64,000 nucleotides of DNA from Algoriphagus machipongonensis. Its GTDB lineage: Bacteria; Bacteroidota; Bacteroidia; Cytophagales; Cyclobacteriaceae. The notes beneath the pieces are model-generated. The model was not told where the DNA came from. It saw nothing but the letters and a program-made list of their open reading frames with translations, and made no database searches. Positions 24,940 through 33,901 of this stretch are shown here, one piece after another. A program made the translations under genes and the position numbers. The stretch lies in NCBI RefSeq assembly GCF_000166275.1, contig NZ_CM001023.1, positions 248,001-312,000 on the forward strand, written 5' to 3'. Each line of letters starts with the position of its first letter. Position 1 is the first letter of the stretch.

Positions 24940-27006
24940 TTATTTTCTCTTCTCAAATTCTTCTTTTGCTCCGTCTAAAAAGTCTACAAAATTCTGAATA
25001 TTTGTATCATAAGAATGGGGCTTGGCAAGCAAGTTTTCATCATGATCCAAGATCACATAATAGGGCTGGGCGTTATTGTTGAACTTGGTAATCTGAAAAT
25101 CTGCATTCTGTTTACCCAATGTCTTTTTGACTTTGCCATCGTATTCAGAAGTATACCATTCACTTTCTGGTAACTCCAAGCGTTCATCGATATAGAGCGC
25201 CACCATCACAAAGTCATTCTTCAATCTGGATAAAACGGCTGGCTCTACCCAAACATTTTCTTCCATTTTTCGGCAATTCACACAGCCATGTCCAGTAAAA
25301 TCAATCATTAATGGCTTCCCTTCTTTCTTTGCAGCAGCTAGGGCTTGATCATAGTCGAAGTAGCCATTGATCCCTAAAGGGATATCTAAGATATCATCGT
25401 ATTTGATGTTTTCAGAACTACTTTCTTCCGCAGAATCTGTCTTACTTGATGTCAAGGAAAAATTCTGTGTGGTCAAAGGAGGAAGGTATCCGCTGAGTAG
25501 CTTAAGTGGAGCTCCAAACAGGCCAGGAATCATATAGATGACAAACATAAATGTGATCAAAGCCAAAAGAAGTCTTGGTACTCCAATAGATTCTGTTTGA
25601 GAGTCATGTGGTAGTTTGATTTTCCCAAGAAGGTAAAACCCTAAGGCAGCAAAAATTACAATCCATATCACCAAGAATACATCTCGGTCCAAAATTCCCC
25701 AATGGTAAACCAAGTCTGCCATAGAAAGGAATTTAAAGGCCAGGGCAAGTTCCAAGAAACCTAAAACTACTTTGACAGAGTTTAACCATCCACCAGACTT
25801 AGGAAGAGACTTCATCCACTCTGGGAAAATGGCAAACAAGGTGAAAGGAATAGCAAAAGCCATAGAAAAGGCAAACATTCCTAAAACTGGCTTAATGAGT
25901 TCACCACCTGCGGATGAAATAAGAATGGATCCTACAATCGGTCCTGTACAGGAAAATGAAACCAGCACTAAAGTAAAGGCCATGAAGAACACGCCAGCGA
26001 AGCCTCCTTTTTCTGCTTTTGCATCTACTTTATTCACCAATCCAGAAGGAAGATTGATCTCGAATAAGCCTAAGAAAGCTAGGGCAAAGAAGATAAATAC
26101 TCCGAAGAAAAAGAGATTGGGTAGCCAATGAGTTGCCAGCCAATTTGCAAACTCTGGTCCCTGAATAGCTGCTACAGCTGTTCCGGCGATGGTATATATC
26201 CCAATGATGGAGAGACCGTAGATAATGGCTTGTTGTATTCCCTTAGCTTTGGATTTAGATCTTCCAGTAAAGAAAGTTACCGTCATCGGAATCATCGGGA
26301 ACACGCATGGAGTCAATAAAGCTGCCAATCCTGCTAAAAAGGCCAAGGCCATGAAGCCAATTAATGATGTATCAACGATCTCGTTATCTGCGGTAAAATT
26401 CGTGTTGTTTAAGACTTGGGTATCACTCGAATTATCTTCAGAATCTACCATCCCAAATGGACTGTCTGATTCCGTATTATTTTCAGAAGATTCTTCAGAA
26501 GTCGAGCTAGAGTTTTCTCCAGTTTCTGTATTGAAGTTGACAAGAATATCCAGGTCGTAATTGATGCAAAGCCCAGTTACATCCGAGCACATCTGATATT
26601 CCAAATTGCCTTGGATTGTTCCAGTTGGCGTGTTTAAAATAACTCCTTGCTCAAACCTTCCCTTCCCCATGAAGTAAGTGACATCCCCTTCCCAGGTTTC
26701 ATCATATTTCTCTTTAGGGTCAATGGCAATTAAGTTTCCTGAAACCGTATAATCCTCAGATTCCTCAAGATTTAATTCTGTGAGATTTGGCCCTAGGTCC
26801 GGGTCAAAATCATTGGAATAAACATACCACCCGATTGGAATTTTAGCTTCCAAGACAAGAGTTGCCTCTTCTCCCAAAGCTGGTTTTTCAGGAGATAACG
26901 TTATTTCCCATTCTGGTGGGGTCACAATTTGACCCTTCAGCTCTCCGAAGTTTATAAGTAAAATAAAGAAGGCTGCGAAAGCCAGCAGAAATCGAGGAAA
27001 TTTCAT
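24940..27006 (-). CDS. dsbD: Thiol:disulfide interchange protein DsbD
   Basis: Carries electrons from cytoplasmic thioredoxin across the inner membrane to periplasmic thiol proteins. 688 residues. A signal peptide (about 1-25) is followed by the N-terminal DsbD domain with its Cys pair in QMCSDVTGLC. An acidic/Ser-rich linker leads to eight or so membrane helices starting with LLTPCVFPMIPMTV. The C-terminal thioredoxin domain has CxxC in TGHGCVNCRKMEE. All three redox pairs appear present, so a full-length enzyme is expected. Confidence 0.93.
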   Translation of the reverse strand: MKFPRFLLAFAAFFILLINFGELKGQIVTPPEWEITLSPEKPALGEEATLVLEAKIPIGWYVYSNDFDPDLGPNLTELNLEESEDYTVSGNLIAIDPKEKYDETWEGDVTYFMGKGRFEQGVILNTPTGTIQGNLEYQMCSDVTGLCINYDLDILVNFNTETGENSSSTSEESSENNTESDSPFGMVDSEDNSSDTQVLNNTNFTADNEIVDTSLIGFMALAFLAGLAALLTPCVFPMIPMTVTFFTGRSKSKAKGIQQAIIYGLSIIGIYTIAGTAVAAIQGPEFANWLATHWLPNLFFFGVFIFFALAFLGLFEINLPSGLVNKVDAKAEKGGFAGVFFMAFTLVLVSFSCTGPIVGSILISSAGGELIKPVLGMFAFSMAFAIPFTLFAIFPEWMKSLPKSGGWLNSVKVVLGFLELALAFKFLSMADLVYHWGILDRDVFLVIWIVIFAALGFYLLGKIKLPHDSQTESIGVPRLLLALITFMFVIYMIPGLFGAPLKLLSGYLPPLTTQNFSLTSSKTDSAEESSSENIKYDDILDIPLGINGYFDYDQALAAAKKEGKPLMIDFTGHGCVNCRKMEENVWVEPAVLSRLKNDFVMVALYIDERLELPESEWYTSEYDGKVKKTLGKQNADFQITKFNNNAQPYYVILDHDENLLAKPHSYDTNIQNFVDFLDGAKEEFEKRK

Positions 27007-27061
27007 TTGGGAATAGAATGATTGTAATTCAAAGGAAAACGAGTGGAATTAAGTTCCTGAA

Positions 27062-28450
27062 TTATTGCTGTTTTAGATTTCTAAAGTGTCTAAAGAAAGC
27101 AGCAATGGTTTCAATACCTATGAAATAGTTTGCGACACCATAATGTTCATTTGGCGAATGCAAAGCGTCAGTATCAAGTCCAAATCCGAATAAAATAGGA
27201 TCTGATCCCAATTCTTTTTGGAATAAAGCAACAATCGGAATGGAACCACCTTCTCTAGTAGGTATTGGTCTTTTTCCAAAAGTCTCTTCCATGGCAGCTT
27301 CAGCAGCTTTGTAACCTACAGATGAATCTGATACTACGGCTGGAGCTCCACCATGATGAGCTTTCACTTTGACTTTTACAGATTTCGGAGCGATGGATTT
27401 GAAATAGTTTTCAAATAGTTCGGAGATCTCATGCCAGTCCTGATCAGGAACAAGTCTCATGGAGATTTTTGCATGCGCTTTTGAAGGAAGGACGGTTTTG
27501 GCTCCTTCACCTATATATCCTCCCCAGATTCCATTCACGTCCAGCGTAGGTCTAATCCCCACCCGCTCTATGGTTGTAAAGCCTTTTTCTCCGTGAACTT
27601 CCTCAATATCTAACTTATCCTGGTATTCCTTAAGATCAAATGGCGCTAGGTTTAGACGCTCTCTTTGTGCTGCAGTTAACTCTTGGACTTTATCATAAAA
27701 GCCAGGAATGGTGATATGATCATTTTCATCCTTCATCGAAGCAATCATATCACAAAGCACATTGATCGGGTTAGCGACCGCTCCGCCGTAAGTGCCAGAG
27801 TGAAGGTCACGATTGGAACCAGTAACTTCAACTTCCATGTAAGCCATTCCTCGCAAACCAACTGTAATAGATGGATCTTGCATGGAAATCATATGCGTAT
27901 CAGAGATCAAGATGACATCAGCCTTCAGTTTCTCTTTGTTTTCAATAACGAATTTGTCAAGATTATCCGAACCCACTTCCTCTTCTCCTTCTATCATGAA
28001 TTTCACATTGCAAGGCAAATCTCCTGAAGCCATCATCGCTTCGAAAGCCTTCACATGCATGTAAAACTGTCCTTTGTCATCTGCAGATCCTCTGGCAAAA
28101 ATGGCTCCTTCAGGATGCTGCTCTGTCTTTTTGATCACTGGCTCAAAAGGAGGGGAATCCCATAACTCATAGGGGTCTGCTGGCTGCACATCATAGTGGC
28201 CATAAACCAAAACAGTAGGAAGGCTAGGGTCAATGATTTTTTCTCCATAGACGATTGGATAGCCTGCGGTTTGACAGATTTCAACCGTATCTGCCCCTGC
28301 TTTTTCCATGCTTTCTTTCACAAACTCTGCAGCAGCAAAAACATCGTCTTTAAATTTAGGGTCAGCACTTACAGAAGGAATTCTGAGCAAATCCAATAAT
28401 TCATTAAGAAATCGATCTTTGTTGTCTCGGATAAAATCATTTACAGCCAT
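27062..28450 (-). CDS. M20 family dipeptidase
   Basis: A 462-residue metallopeptidase from the chosen ATG (MAVNDFIRDNKDRFLNEL, the typical start). A longer frame to 28498 adds 16 basic residues and looks wrong. Metal-binding motifs are VYGHYDVQPADP (about 81-92), ARGSADDKGQF (about 115-125) and the catalytic Glu in IEGEEEVGS (about 147-155), with histidine near LHSPNEHYG at the C-terminus. Likely cleaves dipeptides in the cytoplasm; exact specificity unknown. Confidence 0.92.
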   Translation of the reverse strand: MAVNDFIRDNKDRFLNELLDLLRIPSVSADPKFKDDVFAAAEFVKESMEKAGADTVEICQTAGYPIVYGEKIIDPSLPTVLVYGHYDVQPADPYELWDSPPFEPVIKKTEQHPEGAIFARGSADDKGQFYMHVKAFEAMMASGDLPCNVKFMIEGEEEVGSDNLDKFVIENKEKLKADVILISDTHMISMQDPSITVGLRGMAYMEVEVTGSNRDLHSGTYGGAVANPINVLCDMIASMKDENDHITIPGFYDKVQELTAAQRERLNLAPFDLKEYQDKLDIEEVHGEKGFTTIERVGIRPTLDVNGIWGGYIGEGAKTVLPSKAHAKISMRLVPDQDWHEISELFENYFKSIAPKSVKVKVKAHHGGAPAVVSDSSVGYKAAEAAMEETFGKRPIPTREGGSIPIVALFQKELGSDPILFGFGLDTDALHSPNEHYGVANYFIGIETIAAFFRHFRNLKQQ

Positions 28451-28553
28451 ATATCTGGGATTTTTTGGTAAAGGCCTCAAAATTATCCTTTTCAGCATGA
28501 AATGCCTATTTTAAAACCTAATTTTCAAGCCAAAACACCTAATTGACTATTAA

Positions 28554-29531
28554 ATGAAAGCGATTGTTTGTGAAGAGTTCGGGTCTGTAGAAAATCTATT
28601 TTTAGGAGAAAGGCCTGATCCAATTCCCGATTCCAATCAGGTGTTGATCAAAGTAGAAGCTTGTGGAGTGAGTTTTCCGGATTTGTTGATTCTGCAGAAT
28701 AAATATCAATTTCAGCCCTCCCTTCCCTATTCTCCAGGCGGAGAAGCAGCAGGTCAAATTGTGGAGGTGGGTAAGGAGGTGAAAAACTTCCAAAAAGGTG
28801 ATCGGGTTTTGGCTCTTTGTCGATGGGGAGGCTTTGCTGAGAAAGTAGTGGTAGATGCTGAACGAGTTTTTAAAATCCCAAATGCAATTTCTTATGTAAT
28901 GGCAGCAAGCTCAATTTATTCTTACAGCACTTCTTACCATGCTTTAAAAGATCGTGGGGAATTGAAGAAAGGAGAAACTCTCCTTGTTTTAGGGGGTTCT
29001 GGAGCCATAGGATCGGCAGCCATTGAATTGGGGAAGGCAATGGGTGCCAAAGTAATCGCTGCTGCTTCATCAGATGAAAAACTGGCTTTCTGTAAGGAAA
29101 AGGGAGCCGATGAGCTGATTAACTATGGTAGTGAGGATCTAAAAAATAAAATTAAGGAATTGACGGATGGGAAAGGAGTGGATGTGGTGCTAGATCCGGT
29201 GGGTGGCAACTTCACTGAGGCGGCTTTGAGAGGCACTGCATGGAAGGGACGCTATCTTATTGTTGGTTTTGCTAATGGAGAGATTCCAAAAATTCCGATG
29301 AATCTTCCTCTGCTTAAGGGATGTGCTATTGTAGGGGTATTTTGGGGTAATTTTTCAAAGAAAGAAGTAGAATTAAACCTTCAAAATATGGATCGGCTAA
29401 ATCAATGGTTTCTAGAGGGTAAACTTAAAGGAGAATCAATTCAAGAGTATCATTTGTCAGAAGCCAAAAAAGCTATCCTAGCTCTTCAAGAAAGAAGTAA
29501 ATTTAAAAAGGGAGTTGTTAGAATTTCTTAA
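28554..29531 (+). CDS. NADPH:quinone oxidoreductase family (MDR) enzyme
   Basis: A 325-residue medium-chain dehydrogenase/reductase without zinc. The N-terminal GroES-like domain has SPGGEAAGQIVEVGKEV (about 60-76). The Rossmann domain has LVLGGSGAIGSAAIELGKAMGAKVIAAASS (about 142-171), and VDVVLDPVGG follows. The lack of the zinc-ligand Cys/His pattern points to a quinone/enone reductase rather than an alcohol dehydrogenase. Divergent from the M20 dipeptidase. Monocistronic by spacing. Confidence 0.9.
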   Translation: MKAIVCEEFGSVENLFLGERPDPIPDSNQVLIKVEACGVSFPDLLILQNKYQFQPSLPYSPGGEAAGQIVEVGKEVKNFQKGDRVLALCRWGGFAEKVVVDAERVFKIPNAISYVMAASSIYSYSTSYHALKDRGELKKGETLLVLGGSGAIGSAAIELGKAMGAKVIAAASSDEKLAFCKEKGADELINYGSEDLKNKIKELTDGKGVDVVLDPVGGNFTEAALRGTAWKGRYLIVGFANGEIPKIPMNLPLLKGCAIVGVFWGNFSKKEVELNLQNMDRLNQWFLEGKLKGESIQEYHLSEAKKAILALQERSKFKKGVVRIS

Positions 29532-29604
29532 TTAGTTAACTAAAGATATTCTCAATATACTTTATTCCTTATATTGGTTTCTACTTACCAATTAAAATTA
29601 AATT

Positions 29605-30243
29605 ATGCTTAGAGGCCTAGTATGCTATTTCTTGTTTTTGATATCTTTTTGTTCCATTGCCCAGACTCCATTTGACCCAGAAACGGAATCTGATTTTGTA
29701 AAAGCCAGTTATACCAAGGGAAATTTGATTACTATTTTGAGCCAAGGGCTAACTTACCCAGAGAAAGCCGTGGCCAACGGTGTGGAAGGGAATGTCATTT
29801 ATTCATTAAAAATTGATTCTTCAGGAAATCTTGAATCTGTTGAAGTGAAGGAAGAGGTTTCCGATGAACTTGCTGCTCAAGCAGAAGAAAGCCTTGCAAA
29901 ACTTACCGCTGATTGGACTCCGAGTAAACTTAATGGTGAGGCTGTTGACAGGGAATACCTAGTTATCTTCAGCTATAATATCTATTACAATTCTCTTCCA
30001 ACAGACTATCATGGAAAAGCAAAAAAGTTTCAGGATAAGGGAAAGCTAGAGAAAGCAGTAAAAGTTTACGATGAGGCAATAGAAAATAACCCTTATACCC
30101 CAGAATATTATATTATGAGAGCAAGGCTCAAAAAAGAACTGGGAGATTTAGAAGGTGCAAGCAGTGATGAGTTGCAGGCGGATAAATTAAAAATGGAGCT
30201 TTTAGCAATGGTAGAAATTGGCCAAACTCAAACTTTAAGATAG
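29605..30243 (+). CDS. TonB C-terminal-like domain protein with TPR tail
   Basis: A 212-residue secreted protein. A signal peptide (about 1-20) is followed by a TonB-CTD-like fold (about 45-125: LTYPEKAVANGVEGNVIYSLKIDSSGNL). A TPR-like pair forms the C-terminal part (about 135-200: FQDKGKLEKAVKVYDEAIENNPYTPEYY). There is no membrane anchor beyond the signal and no Pro-rich spacer, so it is not a classical energy transducer. A protein with the same layout lies at 35409-36017. Function unknown. Confidence 0.75.
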   Translation: MLRGLVCYFLFLISFCSIAQTPFDPETESDFVKASYTKGNLITILSQGLTYPEKAVANGVEGNVIYSLKIDSSGNLESVEVKEEVSDELAAQAEESLAKLTADWTPSKLNGEAVDREYLVIFSYNIYYNSLPTDYHGKAKKFQDKGKLEKAVKVYDEAIENNPYTPEYYIMRARLKKELGDLEGASSDELQADKLKMELLAMVEIGQTQTLR

Positions 30244-30260
30244 GTAAACTGAATCCCCAG

Positions 30261-30683
30261 TTAGAGGATTGCAGTTACATTGACTTCAATATTTCCAGCC
30301 GTTGCCTTAGAATAAGGGCAAATTGCATGTGCTTCATCAGCAAGTTTTTGAGCCTCTTCTAGTGATTTTGCATGAGGTATTTTGACAAAAATATCCACTC
30401 CTAATCCGTAGTCCTCAGGAGCAAAACTTCCTAAGTGTACTTTTGCAGTGATTTCGGAATCTCTTAGGCTGATCTTTCCAGCTACAGACCCAAGTGCGCC
30501 TCCGAAACATGCAGCATAGCCTGCAGCAAAAAGTTGCTCTGGATTAGTTTTTCCTCCTTCACCACCTATTTCTTTTGGCATTGCTACGTCAAAATCCAAT
30601 AAGCCATCATCTGTTTTAACATGACCTTTTCTACCTCCGGTATTTACAGCTACTGCTGTGTAGTCAACTGATAATTTTTTCAT
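30261..30683 (-). CDS. ohr: Organic hydroperoxide resistance protein Ohr
   Basis: Thiol-dependent peroxidase that reduces organic hydroperoxides. 140 residues. The two catalytic cysteines are visible in FAAGYAACFGGAL (about residue 60) and AHAICPYSKATAGN (about residue 124), with the N-terminal TAVAVNTGGRKGHV segment typical of Ohr rather than OsmC. It overlaps the upstream ohrR-like gene by 4 nt, so both are translated from one message. Confidence 0.95.
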   Translation of the reverse strand: MKKLSVDYTAVAVNTGGRKGHVKTDDGLLDFDVAMPKEIGGEGGKTNPEQLFAAGYAACFGGALGSVAGKISLRDSEITAKVHLGSFAPEDYGLGVDIFVKIPHAKSLEEAQKLADEAHAICPYSKATAGNIEVNVTAIL

Positions 30684-31120
30684 TCTTTACTTTTCTGTTT
30701 GAGGGTTTCTATGCTCTCAAACAGGTTTTGCAAAGAATTGTTTAATGCCACTACATCCTGACTAATATATTCATTGATGTTTTCCTCCAAAGGGGAGAGA
30801 GCTTGAAGGATTTTAGGTTGTAGAGATTTTCCTGGGTAGGTCAACTCTATTCTTACTGTTCGTTCATCTTGCTCTCCTCTTACCCGCTTCACATAGTTCA
30901 TGGCCTCTAGTTTTTTAAGCAACGGTGTAAGAGTACCCGAGTCCAGATGAAGCTTTTCACCCAATTGCTTAACCAAAATCCCATCTTCCTCCCATAAAAT
31001 ACTCATGGCCATATACTGTGGATAAGTCAGATGAAAATCATTCAAGTATCCCTGTATCAATTGGATAAAGGCTCTTGAATTGGTGTACAGGGAAAGAGAT
31101 AATTGATGGTGAAGGGACAT
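30680..31120 (-). CDS. ohrR: OhrR-like MarR-family regulator lacking cysteine
   Basis: A 146-residue MarR protein aligned well with OhrR: LTYPQYMAMSILWEEDG (about 32-48) and LHLDSGTLTPLLKKLEAMN (about 57-75), followed by the wing DERTVRIELT. In known OhrR proteins the segment QLCFxLY carries the peroxide-sensing cysteine. Here it reads QLSLSLY, and there is no cysteine anywhere in the protein. It overlaps ohr by 4 nt, and an OhrR-like operator lies just upstream. So it may be a constitutive or differently sensing repressor. Identity is firm; signal is open. Confidence 0.88.
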   Translation of the reverse strand: MSLHHQLSLSLYTNSRAFIQLIQGYLNDFHLTYPQYMAMSILWEEDGILVKQLGEKLHLDSGTLTPLLKKLEAMNYVKRVRGEQDERTVRIELTYPGKSLQPKILQALSPLEENINEYISQDVVALNNSLQNLFESIETLKQKSKE

Positions 31121-31141
31121 TTAATCAGATTATTTAAATTT

Positions 31142-31160
31142 TATACAATTTAACTGTATA
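31142..31160. promoter_or_regulatory. OhrR-type operator upstream of ohrR-ohr
   Basis: TATACAATTTAACTGTATA is an inverted repeat with one mismatch (TACAATT / AACTGTA), resembling the TACAATT-type operators known for OhrR in Bacillus. It lies 22 nt upstream of the ohrR ATG and 10 nt before the end of the next upstream gene, suggesting autoregulation. Confidence 0.65.
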
Positions 31161-31169
31161 AAAAGTAAA

Positions 31170-32390
31170 TTAATAATATCGACCGATTTTAGGATGGTCT
31201 ACAATTTGTTTTTTCATAGTCAAAGGATCCATAGGTCCAGAAATTTTGTAGGCTATTTGTCCACCTGGCTCTATCAAAAGCGTGATAGGTAAGCTTCCAT
31301 CCCATTCCTTTCCCACCACGTCAATAACTTCATATTTATCTTCCGTGTCCATTAAATAATTGGGCAAAGCGGAGTATTTTCCTTTCAGGTATTTTAAGGC
31401 TTTCGCATCTTGATCGGGTCTATCCATGCTCACAGAAACAAATTGAAAATCACGTTTTCCATACATCCGTTGCATGGTTACAAACTCTGGATATTCTATG
31501 ATGCAAGGCCCGCACCAGGTCGCCCAAAAGTTGACAAGCAGTAATTCATCTGTGTTATTTTGAAGCAGTTCGGCAAGTCCACTGGGAGAAAGCTTTTCTA
31601 AGGTGACTTCTTTTTCTTTCCAGGCCTTATTTGTTTTGATCGTATAATCATTTTTCCAAGCCCATTTCATAGAACATCCAAATGAAGGAGTCATGGCTTC
31701 TTCCTCGGGCAAAGCTTCTCCAGAAAGCGTATAGTCAATTGCTTTGCGGAGATCTTCGGCATTTGCCGTCCCAGGTTTTTCTGAAACATCTATTCTACCA
31801 GAGTAGGTGAGTTTACGGTTTTTATCAAAGACAAATACATGCGGTGTGGCCACTGGTCCATAGGCCAACGAAAACTCATGCGTATCCCCATCATAGAGGT
31901 ACGGAAAATTATAAGCCTTTTCTGCTGCTCTAATTTTCATTTCCTCATACGTATCACTCAAATCAGTATAGCCCAATTCTTCTGGAAGAATTGCGATCGG
32001 ACTATTGGTAGAAATTGCTATAAAGGCAACACTCTTGTCTTTATAATCTTCCACCGCTTTGATATATCGATCCTCGTATGCCTGCGCTGTGGGACAATGA
32101 TTGCAAGTAAAATTCACAACTAAAACATCCGAATCATCATACTCTGAAAGTTGATGAAAATCCCCATCTATTCCCGGTAAATTAAAATCTGGGGCGGTAT
32201 CTCCTATTTGAAGTTTGGGAATAGGTTTTTCCGCCACGACTTGGGGATCGGCCACAAAAGAGGCCATGGAATCATCAGAACTGGTATTTTCCATTTCACC
32301 AGATGACTCTTTGGAAGAGCATCGTGAAAACAAAAAGACAAATAGCAGCAGAATTTCTGCTAGTATAATGATCGTTAATTTCGATTTCAT
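31170..32390 (-). CDS. Lipoprotein with two thioredoxin-fold domains (redoxin + TlpA-like)
   Basis: A 406-residue lipoprotein (LLLFVFLFSRC, lipobox Cys at about residue 24). Domain 1 (about 60-235) is AhpC/TSA-like, with PDFNLPGIDGDFHQL and a CxxC in FTCNHCPTAQ. Domain 2 (about 270-400) is TlpA/ResA-like with WATWCGPCIIEYPEF. Such proteins act in periplasmic thiol redox reactions, perhaps receiving electrons from DsbD (25 kb). It sits upstream of the ohrR-ohr operon on the same strand, though separated by an operator. Specific role is inference. Confidence 0.85.
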   Translation of the reverse strand: MKSKLTIIILAEILLLFVFLFSRCSSKESSGEMENTSSDDSMASFVADPQVVAEKPIPKLQIGDTAPDFNLPGIDGDFHQLSEYDDSDVLVVNFTCNHCPTAQAYEDRYIKAVEDYKDKSVAFIAISTNSPIAILPEELGYTDLSDTYEEMKIRAAEKAYNFPYLYDGDTHEFSLAYGPVATPHVFVFDKNRKLTYSGRIDVSEKPGTANAEDLRKAIDYTLSGEALPEEEAMTPSFGCSMKWAWKNDYTIKTNKAWKEKEVTLEKLSPSGLAELLQNNTDELLLVNFWATWCGPCIIEYPEFVTMQRMYGKRDFQFVSVSMDRPDQDAKALKYLKGKYSALPNYLMDTEDKYEVIDVVGKEWDGSLPITLLIEPGGQIAYKISGPMDPLTMKKQIVDHPKIGRYY

Positions 32391-32421
32391 GGAGATTGTT
32401 ATCTAGTGAAAGATTGGGCTT

Positions 32422-33729
32422 TTAGCCAAGGGAATAGCCATTTTGATAGACATAATGCAATTGTGTATTTGCTTCGAAGTCATCGATGAATTCTTGCGTA
32501 TTGGGATCCCACTTCAATGGCCTTCCTAGTTTAGCAGCTATGTTTCCTAAAGTACAGGCTGTACAGGTGCTATGGCCAATTTCCACGGGAACAACGGGAT
32601 CTTTTCTTTTCAGAATCGAATCGATGAAATCCACATGATGAGCTCCAAAGCTTGTTTCTTCATTTGAGAACTTTCTTTCGCAGGAAGCCACATTCGTATC
32701 ATATTGCCCTCTTGACACTTTTATCCAGCCCTTTTCCCCAAAAAACTTAACCCCTTGTCTTCCTTCATCAAAGGGTGTGATGTGCATCTTAATTCCATTG
32801 GAATAATAATAGGTCAAAGGATTGGAGTCTGAAGCAGGGATAATTTCGGATGGTCCATTTCTGTCCATTCCCAATCCCCATTGGGCTATATCGACCATAT
32901 GTGCACCCCAGTCTGTCATCAAGCCTCCTCCTGTTTCCTGATACCATCTCCAGGCTCCCCACATTTTTTCATTTTCCTCAGGGTTTAAGCTGATGGGAGG
33001 ATTGAGTTCTTCATTGTAATGGATGTCAGGCAGTGGCCCAACCCAGGAATTCCAGTCTAAACCTTCAGGAACAGGTTGAGCGGGTAAGTCATAGGGTTTT
33101 GGGTTAGCAGGAGTTCCTACATTTACCAATACCTCTGAAATTTTGCCAAGATTTCCTTTCTGAACCATTCTAACAGCATGTTGGAAATTGGCTCCAGATC
33201 GTTGCATACTTCCTACCGCTAGCACGGTACCATTTGATCGGACCGCTTTGACTAATTCCTGCCCCTCTTTTATGGTAAAAGTGAGGGGTTTTTCCAGGTA
33301 AATATCTTTTCCTGCATGACAAGCATCAATGGCCATCAAAGCATGCCAATGATCTGGCGACGCAATCACTACCGCGTCTACCTCAGGGTTTTCTAATAAT
33401 TTTTTGTAGTCATCATATAAGCTCACAGCTGGGCTTTCTTGATTCCTTTCCTGATAATTTTTAGCTACGCGCTGTTTGAATCTCTCTAATTTGATTTTAT
33501 AGATATCAGCACCGGCGACTACTTCCACTAAAGGGTTTTTCATCATATTATTCAGCAAACCCATGGCCTGTCTACCAACTCCGATAAATCCCAGTCGGAC
33601 TTGACCAGAATCGATTATTTTTGAAGAAGATGCATTGGCGAAAGTCATGGCTGGTATACTGCTCAGGCCAACTGTCGTTAAGAGGGAGGTGCTTAAAAAC
33701 TTCCGTCTTGAAAAAGAGGATTTACTCAT
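32422..33729 (-). CDS. Gfo/Idh/MocA family oxidoreductase with Tat signal
   Basis: A 435-residue NAD(P)-dependent oxidoreductase. The twin-arginine signal SRRKFLSTSLLTTVG (about 7-21) indicates export in folded form, a common feature of this family in Bacteroidota. The cofactor loop is GFIGVGRQAMG (about 47-57), and the catalytic-type EKPLTF motif occurs at about residues 144-149. The C-terminal part contains GGLMTDWGAHMVDIAQW. The substrate is probably a sugar or cyclitol derivative. Spacing of 31 nt from the redoxin gene allows cotranscription. Confidence 0.9.
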   Translation of the reverse strand: MSKSSFSRRKFLSTSLLTTVGLSSIPAMTFANASSSKIIDSGQVRLGFIGVGRQAMGLLNNMMKNPLVEVVAGADIYKIKLERFKQRVAKNYQERNQESPAVSLYDDYKKLLENPEVDAVVIASPDHWHALMAIDACHAGKDIYLEKPLTFTIKEGQELVKAVRSNGTVLAVGSMQRSGANFQHAVRMVQKGNLGKISEVLVNVGTPANPKPYDLPAQPVPEGLDWNSWVGPLPDIHYNEELNPPISLNPEENEKMWGAWRWYQETGGGLMTDWGAHMVDIAQWGLGMDRNGPSEIIPASDSNPLTYYYSNGIKMHITPFDEGRQGVKFFGEKGWIKVSRGQYDTNVASCERKFSNEETSFGAHHVDFIDSILKRKDPVVPVEIGHSTCTACTLGNIAAKLGRPLKWDPNTQEFIDDFEANTQLHYVYQNGYSLG

Positions 33730-33901
33730 GGTTTTAATTTTGGGTTTTTGGCTAATCGTTTTGAATCGAAAAATAAATTACTGTTTTTCTGATACTTAGG
33801 AAAGTTATCCCCTTAAAATTTAGAAGCCCTTGTAAATGATGGATACAATTGCGCGGGAACTAGATTTGATTTTTTTACTTTTAAGCACCAAAAAAGAAGC
33901 A

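Noticed and set aside
25772..26131. A 119-codon plus-strand frame within dsbD
   Set aside because: Antisense shadow of the DsbD membrane domain with low-complexity Lys/Ala content.
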